Assembly (NCBI GenBank): GCA_005790265.1
Contig: SXVE01000433.1
Coordinates: 1-10,783, forward strand
DNA length: 10,783 nt
Reading direction: 5' to 3'
Source: Acidobacteriota bacterium
Lineage (GTDB): Bacteria > Acidobacteriota > Blastocatellia > Pyrinomonadales > Pyrinomonadaceae
This document shows positions 4,718-10,783 of this stretch, one piece after another (position 1 is the first letter of the stretch; every line of letters begins with the position of its first letter). The translations under genes and the position numbers were made by a program. The notes under the pieces were generated by a model, which saw only the letters and a list, made by a program, of their open reading frames with translations, had not been told where the DNA came from and ran no database searches.

Positions 4718-7402
4718 CTACTGATTTTCCGTTTCTAATTTTTGCGTCCATTCGTTGTTTGGATAACGTTTTCTGAGGATTTGCGCGGCGGCGTTGCGCA
4801 AATCTTCATTATTGCCGCAAGAATATTTTTTCCAGCCGTTCGCTTCGTACACGATATATAAACTTTCAGGAAGTCGTTTGTCGGTCGGTGAATTCTTCGC
4901 CCATTCGAGCACTTTTTCGCCCAGATATTTCGGCGCGTCGCCCAAATCCTTGATTTTTTTGCGCTCATTCTGCGCCGCCAAACTTTGCGCGTCCGTCAAA
5001 AATTTAGGTTTTTCAGAAATATTTGCGGCTTTTTCTTCGCCGTTTTCGTCGTATTCCGAATCAAACGGCGCGCACCACCAATCATTGACATCGAAAGTAT
5101 CGGTGTCGTTATCGGTTTTTTCGAGCGCCGATTCGACAAAAGGCGAAAGAATTGGATTTTTCAAGATTAGATATAAAACGGCGCGCTGTTTAGCAATCGG
5201 AGTTTTAGCCTGGTTGATCTGACTGATCGCCGTTTTCAATTCCGGTTTGTATTTCAGCAATTCCGGTTCTATTTTTTGCGCGATCGCAAAATCTTCTAAA
5301 ATAATCGCTTTCGTCCAGATCACAATGGCGAATTGCTCGCGCAGATAATCGGGCAGCGCCGCTGATTTTTGCGTTTCCAGCAACACGGAAAGCGGGAAGT
5401 GTTGATTAATTTTTTCGAGCGTTCCCGAATCGAAAAGCAGACGATTCTGCCATTCTTTTTCCGATTTAAATTGTTCGTCAACTTCGCGCTCGAAAACTTC
5501 CCGCGGCTGTTCGTTGTATTTCGGATCGTAATAAGACTTTTGTTCAGCGATAAAATCATCAATCGAGCCGCTTTTGCCGTCAAAATCGAAAGTAAACGGC
5601 TGACGAAGAGAAAATTTGAGAAAATCGTCGAGCGTTTCAGCAGTTTTAAGGCGCAGTTCGAGAAACTGATTGCGGCTTGAAATCGGCAGATCAACGGTCG
5701 AGTTCAAAACTTCGTCGAGAATTTTCACCGCTTCCGCGTGCTTGCCTTGTTCGATGTAAATTCTGGCGGCGTGATAAGCGACCGTCGGATAAGCGAGCGC
5801 CGAACGGCTCATTCGCCCCGCCGCATCAAGCAGGCGTTTCAGTTCGGTCGAGTTTTTATCGGCTTTCGAGATTGCCGCCATCAGCCACAGATCGGCATCC
5901 GACTGGCGATATTTGGAAAGCGCGTAGAGATAGCTTTCCGTATTTTTAATTTGATATGCGAAAAGCCAATCGGTCAAATCGTCGCGCCGCAGAAATTCGG
6001 GCAGAATCGAAAGCGATCTTTCTTCGGAACCGAAATATCCGCCTTGATATTCGGCTTGCTTGTTGTCGTTAAACTGCGACGAATACGCATTCTTACGCGC
6101 TTCCGTAACGCGTTTTTTCATTTCTTCGGTCAGCGGTTTGCCGACCACGCGTTCGGCTTCGGCAAGCGCTTGTTCGTCGGTCGCGTCGAATCTGACAAAG
6201 AAATTCCAATTTTGCGAATAATCGTCCGCGTAGAGATAAATCTGCAAATCATTTTCGTTTTTCTTGACCGAGTTTGTCGCGGTTGAATTAGCGTTAATAA
6301 AAGGAACATCAGAATTAGCCGCACCCATCATATTCAACTCGGCTGACGTTTCGTTGTTCTTTTTTTCTTCTTCCTTTTTCTTTTCTTCGGTTTCGAGCGC
6401 TTCTTTTTCAAATTTATCGAGCAGCCACGTATAATCAATCACATCCTGCCGAAAATTTTGGTTGCCGCTTTGAAACGAAATCTTTTGCGCGAGTTCGCTG
6501 ACGCGTTCCTGCGGATGCAGACGATATTTAATCAATCCGAGCAAAAGTTCGGCGGAAGCGGCGAATTTGCCGCTTCTGGAAACGATATTTTCAAGCCGCT
6601 GTTCGGCTTCGGCGTAAAATTCGGCTGATTTTTCCGCTGATTTGGAAAGACTCGCCTGGCGAATCAAAGTTCGACCGACGAGATAATCGGCGGTTTCCTG
6701 CCAGACCGATTCGCCGTCTTCGGAAATTTCGGCGAAGCGTCGTTTGGCTTCCGCGTAATTCAGCGAATAAAACTCTGCCGCCGCGAGTTGATAAGCTCGA
6801 TCTTTGCGCAGCCATTCGGGCATCGCTGCGTTTGCTTCGGCAGGAATTTGTCTGCCGCTCGCGCAGTTGGTAAAAACCGCGTCCTGCGCCTGCGTCCATT
6901 CGAGCACGTTTTTGTCGTCGGAACCGTAGGAAGAAATTCGATTTGCCAAGGTTTCAGCCGCAGTATCAAACGAGCTTTTCGTGCAGTTCGGGAAAAAATC
7001 GTAACCGCCGTAATCGCGCTCGGTGTAAATATCCGGCGCTTTTTCTTCGTCTTTGACAACTTCCTTTCGGCGTTTGAGCCACGATTTGACGGCTTCGGTA
7101 ACATCTTCTTTGCGAAAATCCTCGTTGCTGAAATCGGCTTTCCACACTTCGACGAGGCTTTTCTGTTCGTCGTAATCGAAGGAGCCGCCGCTTACATAAC
7201 GATAGGCGGCGATTAAAACCGAACGATGCAGCGTCGGTTTGACGATGCCGATTTTGCCCGCCGCAAAATTTTCAAACGGATTTTCCGGCGCGTATTTATA
7301 CTCAAAAACCGGCGTCACAAAAGCCGGTCCGCACGGCAGAGCATTGACGGCAAACGCGAAAACTAAAAGAATTGCGGCGAAGGTGCGAAAAGGATTTTTC
7401 AT
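4718..7402 (-). CDS. Large exported protein with TPR-like helices, function unknown
   Basis: The 894-residue protein begins MKNPFRTFAAILLVFAFAVNA, a good Sec signal peptide probably cut after residue 21, giving a mature start LPCGP. Proline just before Cys24 argues against a lipobox. An in-frame ATG at 7588 would add 62 residues, but that extension reads through the frr terminator hairpin, so 7402 is preferred; no strong Shine-Dalgarno sequence precedes it. The protein is mostly helical, with TPR-like stretches near residues 203-250 and 535-565 and a Lys/Glu-rich low-complexity segment near 327-350. The C-terminus (about 845-890) has RLPESLYIVYEANGWKKYSC and then a KRYPNNEW motif. I associate a 'CGP' start and this type of ending with a family of large secreted proteins of unknown role. 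Cysteines lie at 24, 140, 180, 777 and 862. It is transcribed alone and shares a terminator with the convergent pair. A scaffolding role outside the cytoplasm is a guess from the TPR-like architecture. Confidence 0.85.
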   Translation of the reverse strand: MKNPFRTFAAILLVFAFAVNALPCGPAFVTPVFEYKYAPENPFENFAAGKIGIVKPTLHRSVLIAAYRYVSGGSFDYDEQKSLVEVWKADFSNEDFRKEDVTEAVKSWLKRRKEVVKDEEKAPDIYTERDYGGYDFFPNCTKSSFDTAAETLANRISSYGSDDKNVLEWTQAQDAVFTNCASGRQIPAEANAAMPEWLRKDRAYQLAAAEFYSLNYAEAKRRFAEISEDGESVWQETADYLVGRTLIRQASLSKSAEKSAEFYAEAEQRLENIVSRSGKFAASAELLLGLIKYRLHPQERVSELAQKISFQSGNQNFRQDVIDYTWLLDKFEKEALETEEKKKEEEKKNNETSAELNMMGAANSDVPFINANSTATNSVKKNENDLQIYLYADDYSQNWNFFVRFDATDEQALAEAERVVGKPLTEEMKKRVTEARKNAYSSQFNDNKQAEYQGGYFGSEERSLSILPEFLRRDDLTDWLFAYQIKNTESYLYALSKYRQSDADLWLMAAISKADKNSTELKRLLDAAGRMSRSALAYPTVAYHAARIYIEQGKHAEAVKILDEVLNSTVDLPISSRNQFLELRLKTAETLDDFLKFSLRQPFTFDFDGKSGSIDDFIAEQKSYYDPKYNEQPREVFEREVDEQFKSEKEWQNRLLFDSGTLEKINQHFPLSVLLETQKSAALPDYLREQFAIVIWTKAIILEDFAIAQKIEPELLKYKPELKTAISQINQAKTPIAKQRAVLYLILKNPILSPFVESALEKTDNDTDTFDVNDWWCAPFDSEYDENGEEKAANISEKPKFLTDAQSLAAQNERKKIKDLGDAPKYLGEKVLEWAKNSPTDKRLPESLYIVYEANGWKKYSCGNNEDLRNAAAQILRKRYPNNEWTQKLETENQ

Positions 7403-7444
7403 TTTAATTGAACGACTGTATCGGATAAAGTTGCGGACGAAATC

Positions 7445-7473
7445 ACTATACAATACCGCCGCCGTTATCAAAA
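7445..7473 (-). promoter_or_regulatory. Candidate promoter for the large exported-protein gene
   Basis: On the minus strand TATAGT (7450-7445) is a good -10 match. The -35 is either TTGATA (7471-7466, 15-bp spacer, short) or TTTTGA (7473-7468, 17-bp spacer, poor match). It lies between the frr terminator and the ATG at 7402, leaving a leader of about 35 nt, and is the only plausible promoter in that gap. Confidence 0.38.
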
Positions 7474-7506
7474 GTTTCTGCGCCGAGTGCGCCGCTAATT
7501 GCAAAA

Positions 7507-7562
7507 AAATAATAAAAAAGTGCGTCCGCCAATTCTTCGGCGGACGCACTTTTTTATTATTT
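7507..7562 (-). terminator. Intrinsic terminator after frr
   Basis: A perfect 24-bp inverted repeat (7507-7530 with 7539-7562) has the GC-rich core GTGCGTCCGCC and an 8-base loop. In the minus-strand direction the stem runs into a T-rich tract. It begins 22 nt after the frr stop codon and closes the rpsB-tsf-pyrH-frr cluster, separating it from the exported-protein gene on the same strand. Confidence 0.93.
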
Positions 7563-7584
7563 GGATTAATTTTGAACGGGGAAA

Positions 7585-8145
7585 TCAAACGCTCATTATT
7601 TCCTGTTCTTTCGTTTTCGCCAGTTCATCAATTTTGGCTGTGAAAACGTTGGTTGATTTTTGCACTTCATCCAGTCCGTAACGTTCGTCGTCTTCGGAAA
7701 TCGCTTTGTCTTTCAGCATTTTCTTGAGCGAATCATTTGAACTGTGGCGCACGTTGCGGATAGCAACTTTGTGTTCTTCAGCGATTTCGCCGACCTGTTT
7801 GGCTAACTGACGGCGGCGTTCTTCGTTAAGCGGCGGAATCGAAAGACGAATCACTTTGCCGTCGTTTGACGGCGAAAATCCGAGATTCGATTGATTGATC
7901 GCTTTTTCAATCGGACTGATTTGCGAAGCGTCCCACGGCTGAACGGTCAGCGTCTGCGGTTCGGGAACGTTGACCGAAGCCATCTGACTGAGCGGCGTCG
8001 GAACGCCGTAATAATCAACCATTACAGCATCAAGCAAACCGACGGTCGCGCGTCCGGTGCGAATATTCGTCAACCGCCGTTTGAAATCTTCGATCACCGC
8101 TTCCATTTTCGGTTTGGTTTCTTTAACAACAATATCTACACTCAT
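7585..8145 (-). CDS. frr: Ribosome recycling factor
   Basis: The 186-residue product is the usual length for RRF, which together with EF-G splits post-termination ribosomes into subunits in the cytoplasm. Family signatures include RTGRAT at 29-34, YYGVPTPLSQ at 45-54, the central PPLNEERRR segment, and the helical RNVRHSSND region carrying a conserved arginine that contacts the ribosome. I chose the ATG at 8145, beginning MSVDIVVKETK, because a GAGGAAATT ribosome site directly precedes it and the length then fits the family. A further in-frame ATG at 8238 would add 31 residues overlapping the end of pyrH and has no support. It starts 29 nt after pyrH and is surely cotranscribed with it, the usual pyrH-frr arrangement. 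Expression probably follows the upstream promoters of the cluster. Confidence 0.97.
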   Translation of the reverse strand: MSVDIVVKETKPKMEAVIEDFKRRLTNIRTGRATVGLLDAVMVDYYGVPTPLSQMASVNVPEPQTLTVQPWDASQISPIEKAINQSNLGFSPSNDGKVIRLSIPPLNEERRRQLAKQVGEIAEEHKVAIRNVRHSSNDSLKKMLKDKAISEDDERYGLDEVQKSTNVFTAKIDELAKTKEQEIMSV

Positions 8146-8174
8146 AATTTCCTCGGAAAATTGTTTGATAAAAT

Positions 8175-8915
8175 TTATTTGGCAACTTGTTTTTGCCCTT
8201 CGAGCACAACCATTGTTCCAATCGTCAAATCGCCGCAAACCGCTTTGATAATATTGCCGGATTCTTTCATATTAAAAACCATAATCGGCAGATTATTGTC
8301 CATACAAAGCGAGATTGCCGAAGCGTCCATTACTTTGAGCTGATTTTCCAGCACTTCTTGATAAGTTATTTTATCGTATCTTTCGGCATCGGGGAAAACA
8401 TTCGGGTCGGCGGAATAAATCCCGTCAACTTTTGTCGCTTTCAAGATAACTTCCGCTTCAACTTCGAGCGCGCGCAGAGCGGCGGCTGAATCGGTTGTAA
8501 AATACGGATTTCCGGTGCCGGCAGCAAAAATCACGACGCGCTGTTTTTCCAGATGACGTTCGGCGCGCCGCCGAATAAACGGTTCGGCAAGCTGCGGAAT
8601 ATCAATCGCCGACATTACGCGCGTGAAAACGTCGAGTTTTTCCAGCGCGTCCTGCAAAACGACGGCGTTCATTACCGTTGCCAGCATTCCGATATAATCG
8701 GCGCTGCCGCGATTCATATTTCCTGCTGATTTCGAGACGCCGCGAAAAATATTTCCGCCGCCGACCACAATCGCGATTTCAACTCCGAGTTCCTGAACCG
8801 TTTTGATTTCGCGCGCGACCGATTCGGCAACTTTCGTATCAATGCCGTAATTTTGCTCGCCCATTAAAGCCTCGCCGGAAAGTTTGAGCAAAATGCGTTT
8901 GAAAGCAGGTTTCAT
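8175..8915 (-). CDS. pyrH: Uridylate kinase (UMP kinase)
   Basis: The 246-residue protein phosphorylates UMP to UDP with ATP, a step in pyrimidine nucleotide synthesis, and belongs to the amino acid kinase family; bacterial UMP kinases are hexamers regulated by GTP and UTP. Diagnostic segments are KLSGEAL at 11-17, GGGNIFRG at 52-59, Asp73 with GMLATVMN at 76-83 (UMP site), and GTGNPYFTTDSAA at 133-145, then KATKVDGIYSADP and VMDASAISLCMDN. All expected residues are present. The ATG at 8915 follows a GGGGAA ribosome site at 8928-8923. A 119-nt gap separates it from tsf, holding paired repeats, one of which abuts this ribosome site; regulation of pyrH at that point is possible. The overall match to bacterial PyrH is close over the whole length. 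Confidence 0.97.
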   Translation of the reverse strand: MKPAFKRILLKLSGEALMGEQNYGIDTKVAESVAREIKTVQELGVEIAIVVGGGNIFRGVSKSAGNMNRGSADYIGMLATVMNAVVLQDALEKLDVFTRVMSAIDIPQLAEPFIRRRAERHLEKQRVVIFAAGTGNPYFTTDSAAALRALEVEAEVILKATKVDGIYSADPNVFPDAERYDKITYQEVLENQLKVMDASAISLCMDNNLPIMVFNMKESGNIIKAVCGDLTIGTMVVLEGQKQVAK

Positions 8916-8928
8916 AAAATAATTCCCC

Positions 8929-9033
8929 GAAAGTTGACGGAAGATGCAGGAAGTTGCCGAGCGTTTCAGAAAGTAAAAAGCGTTTTTTCTTCAAACTATT
9001 CGTCAACTTTCTGCTATGTCCCGTTAACTTTCT
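8929..9033. repeat. Four related 11-mers, two inverted pairs, in the pyrH leader
   Basis: GAAAGTTGACG at 8929-8939 and its exact inverse CGTCAACTTTC at 9001-9011 form an 11-bp inverted repeat around 61 bases. Two further copies exist: GGAAGTTGCCG at 8949-8959 and, inverted, CGTTAACTTTC at 9022-9032 (one mismatch). The two inverted copies are 21 bp apart and the two direct copies 20 bp apart. In the minus-strand transcript the last arm (8939-8929) directly touches the GGGGAA ribosome site of pyrH and could pair with either of the two earlier arms. The repeats are seen directly; a regulatory or mobile-repeat origin is inference. Confidence 0.6.
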
Positions 9034-9034
9034 A

Positions 9035-9697
9035 TTATCCAATCATTGAAGCCACTTCCGCTGCAAAGTCGTCCTGTTTTTTCTCGATTCCTTCGCCCAT
9101 TTTGAAACGGGTAAAGCGGCGAACGGAAATATTTTCTTTGATCGAAGAAATTTTCTCCGCGACGAGTTCGCTGATTGTGCGGCTCGGATCTTTAACAAAC
9201 GGCTGATCGAGCAGTACGTTTTCTTCGTAGAATTTGTTAAGCCGACCTTCGATAATTTTATTCAAAACATCTTCCGGTTTGTTGGCATTTTTCGGATCGT
9301 TTTTTAACTGCTCGAGCAAAATTTCGCGCTCTTTGTCGAGTTCGCTCGCTTGAACTTCCTCGCGATTAAGATAACGCGGGTCGGTTGCCGCGATGTGCAT
9401 CGCTACGTCCTTGACCAACTGCTGAAATTCTTCGCCGCGCGCCACAAAATCTGATTCACAGTTAACTTCAACAAGCACGCCGACTTTTCCGCCCATGTGA
9501 ATGTACGAACCGACCGCGCCTTCAGCCGTTGTGCGACCGGCTTTTTTGCCTGCTGTCGCAATTCCTTTTTTGCGAAGGATTTCTACTGCCTGCTCTTCAT
9601 TGCCGGCGGCTTCGGTCAGAGCTGATTTGCAATCCATCATTCCCGCGCCGGTTTTCTCGCGCAGAGCTTTTACTGCGCTCATCGTAATTTCTGCCAT
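9035..9697 (-). CDS. tsf: Translation elongation factor Ts (short form)
   Basis: EF-Ts is the nucleotide exchange factor that releases GDP from EF-Tu in the cytoplasm. The N-terminal UBA-like domain (about 1-55) carries the signature REKTGAGMMDCK at 13-24 and the RKKG motif at 42-45. The core contains ESDFVAR at 81-87, whose Asp-Phe pair inserts into EF-Tu. At 220 residues it is shorter than the E. coli protein (283) and resembles the short EF-Ts of Thermus-type bacteria, with a reduced second core subdomain; the C-terminal VRRFTRFKMGEGIEKK segment is present. The ATG at 9697 has a GGAG site 7 nt upstream. A hairpin terminator separates it from rpsB, so it may rely on readthrough or its own promoter: TACAAT (9719-9714) is a reasonable -10 but I find no good -35. 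Confidence 0.97.
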   Translation of the reverse strand: MAEITMSAVKALREKTGAGMMDCKSALTEAAGNEEQAVEILRKKGIATAGKKAGRTTAEGAVGSYIHMGGKVGVLVEVNCESDFVARGEEFQQLVKDVAMHIAATDPRYLNREEVQASELDKEREILLEQLKNDPKNANKPEDVLNKIIEGRLNKFYEENVLLDQPFVKDPSRTISELVAEKISSIKENISVRRFTRFKMGEGIEKKQDDFAAEVASMIG

Positions 9698-9752
9698 AAT
9701 TTACTCCGTAAATATTGTATTTAATTTTGAACTTCTAAAATTTGTTTATAAA

Positions 9753-9795
9753 AAAGCGTAGCCCGTTTAAAGTTAAACGAAAAGAGCTACGCTTT
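9753..9795 (-). terminator. Hairpin terminator between rpsB and tsf
   Basis: AAAGCGTAGC (9753-9762) pairs with GCTACGCTTT (9786-9795), and inside it CGTTTA (9764-9769) pairs with TAAACG (9774-9779) around a 4-base loop, with an asymmetric internal loop between. On the minus strand the outer stem is followed by a T-run (CTTTTTTAT). It lies about 20 nt after the rpsB stop codon. It is probably a partial terminator or attenuator that lets S2 and EF-Ts be made at different levels. Confidence 0.82.
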
Positions 9796-9815
9796 CAAAA
9801 TATAAAAATTTTTAA

Positions 9816-10783
9816 CTACTTAGCCGTTGCTTCGCTTGATTCTTCCGCCGCGTGCTCTTGACCTGACAATTGAGTGGAGATGCGTTCAGCCATATCCTCT
9901 GAACTTGCCGATTCAACTTCCGATCTCACTTCCGATGAAGAACCTTGTTTGCCGGTTGCGCTCGGAACGTTTGCCGTTCCCGCTGCCGGTGTTGGTTCGT
10001 CAGCCGTATTCGTATCGTCGGCTGATCTGAATGATTTGTCCGCCACCAAAACAGTCGGCTCCAATCCGGCTTCACTATCATCTGAATTTTCAGCCGTTTG
10101 ACTGCCGACCGCAACTCCGCCTTCGGTGCCGACTTGTTTACCTTCTAAAATCGCATCAGCGATGCGCGAAGCAAACAAACGAATGGCGCGCAGAGCATCA
10201 TCATTCCCCGGGATAACCTGCGAAATGCCTTCGGGCGAGCAATTAGTGTCAACGACAGCGACAATCGGAATGCCTAAGCGGTTCGCTTCTTTGACCGCAA
10301 TATCCTCTTTGCGCACGTCAATAATAAAAATCATATCCGGCAAACCGTGCATATCTTTAATGCCTGCAAGGTTTTTCATTAAACCTTCTTGCTCGCGGTC
10401 CATTTGCAAACGTTCTTTTTTCGTCAGCATCTCGAAACGACCGTCTTCTTTCATCGTTTCGATGTCGCGCAGTTTCTGGATTGATTTTTGAACGGTTTGA
10501 TAATTGGTTAAAAGTCCGCCGAGCCAGCGATTGTTAACGTAAAATTGCCCGGCGCGTTCGGCTTCTTCTTTGATTGCATCCTGCGCCTGACGTTTCGTTC
10601 CGACGAACAAAACTTTCATATTCGGCTTTTCAGTGAGCGCTTCAGTAACATAGCCGAGCGCGTCGCGGAAAAGTTTCTGCGTTTTCTGCAAATCAATAAT
10701 ATAAATCCCATTGCGCTCGCCGAAAATGTATTCTTTCATTTTCGGGTTCCAGCGCCGAACCTGGTGACCAAAGTGAACGCCCG
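9816..10783 (-). CDS. rpsB: 30S ribosomal protein S2 with acidic C-terminal extension (5' end off window)
   Basis: S2 binds the 30S subunit near the head-body junction and is needed for S1 binding in many bacteria. The reading frame is open to the right edge. The visible protein begins GVHFGHQVRRWNPKM, which in other S2 proteins starts around residue 12-14, so only about a dozen residues are missing; the ATG at 10739 is the conserved internal Met of WNPKM, not the start. Further signatures are FGERNGIYIIDLQKT, FVGTKRQAQ, NNRWLGGLLTNYQTV and DTNCSPEGISQVIPGNDDALRAIRLF. The ordinary S2 core ends near ILEGKQ (10134). A further 105 residues follow, rich in Ser, Thr, Ala and Glu, with 21 acidic against 6 Lys/Arg residues and a single aromatic (a Phe), so probably disordered. 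The total would be near 335 residues against 241 in E. coli. It is the first gene of the rpsB-tsf-pyrH-frr cluster. Confidence 0.97.
   Translation of the reverse strand, partial: GVHFGHQVRRWNPKMKEYIFGERNGIYIIDLQKTQKLFRDALGYVTEALTEKPNMKVLFVGTKRQAQDAIKEEAERAGQFYVNNRWLGGLLTNYQTVQKSIQKLRDIETMKEDGRFEMLTKKERLQMDREQEGLMKNLAGIKDMHGLPDMIFIIDVRKEDIAVKEANRLGIPIVAVVDTNCSPEGISQVIPGNDDALRAIRLFASRIADAILEGKQVGTEGGVAVGSQTAENSDDSEAGLEPTVLVADKSFRSADDTNTADEPTPAAGTANVPSATGKQGSSSEVRSEVESASSEDMAERISTQLSGQEHAAEESSEATAK

Noticed and set aside
5738..6286. A 182-codon plus-strand frame inside the exported-protein gene
   Set aside because: It is antisense to a gene with a convincing signal peptide and helical repeats. 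Its product has no recognisable motif, and no ribosome site precedes it.
7403..7588. 62-residue N-terminal extension of the large exported protein
   Set aside because: It would translate the frr terminator hairpin and place the signal peptide inside the protein. The ATG at 7402 gives a normal signal peptide at the N-terminus.
8146..8238. 31-residue N-terminal extension of ribosome recycling factor
   Set aside because: It overlaps the end of pyrH and makes the protein longer than the family. The ATG at 8145 has a good ribosome site.
10737..10739. ATG taken as the start of rpsB
   Set aside because: The frame continues upstream through conserved S2 residues (GVHFGHQ...WNP) to the window edge, so this is an internal methionine.

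Overview
The window is chromosomal sequence from a bacterium, most likely an acidobacterium of the Blastocatellia/Pyrinomonadaceae type. That placement is an inference from style: a lipoprotein with an Asn/Thr/Ser-rich 'NTNAN' linker after the lipid-attachment cysteine, a large secreted 'CGP' protein, and moderate G+C coding sequence. No rRNA or other firm marker is present. The core genes are ordinary for a free-living Gram-negative-type bacterium.

Layout, left to right. (1) Positions 1-69, minus strand: the first 23 codons of a HigB-type mRNA-interferase toxin, cut by the window edge. Its leader (about 70-200) is very AT-rich, contains a degenerate 12-bp repeat and has no G in the transcript strand. 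(2) 320-2734, plus: a UvrD/PcrA DNA helicase ending in a perfect 21-bp terminator hairpin. (3) 2903-4625, plus: a two-gene envelope unit, a lipoprotein followed 4 nt later by a membrane-anchored periplasmic protein. (4) 4631-4710: a shared hairpin between convergent genes. (5) 4718-7402, minus: an 894-residue exported protein of unknown function with TPR-like helices. (6) 7585-10783, minus: the conserved cluster rpsB-tsf-pyrH-frr, transcribed from the right edge leftward. rpsB is missing only its extreme N-terminus.

The rpsB-tsf-pyrH-frr order links translation factors (S2, EF-Ts, ribosome recycling factor) with UMP kinase and is widespread in bacteria. Here it is split by a hairpin terminator after rpsB and closed by a 24-bp hairpin after frr. 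The tsf-pyrH gap holds four related 11-mers, two in each orientation; one pair can form an 11-bp stem right next to the pyrH ribosome binding site. S2 carries a 105-residue acidic, disordered-looking tail.

I see no CRISPR array, insertion sequence, phage gene, tRNA or rRNA. No clearly new multi-gene system is visible. The points most worth a second look are the HigB edge region and its leader, the tsf-pyrH intergenic repeats, the 894-residue exported protein, the envelope pair and the S2 tail.
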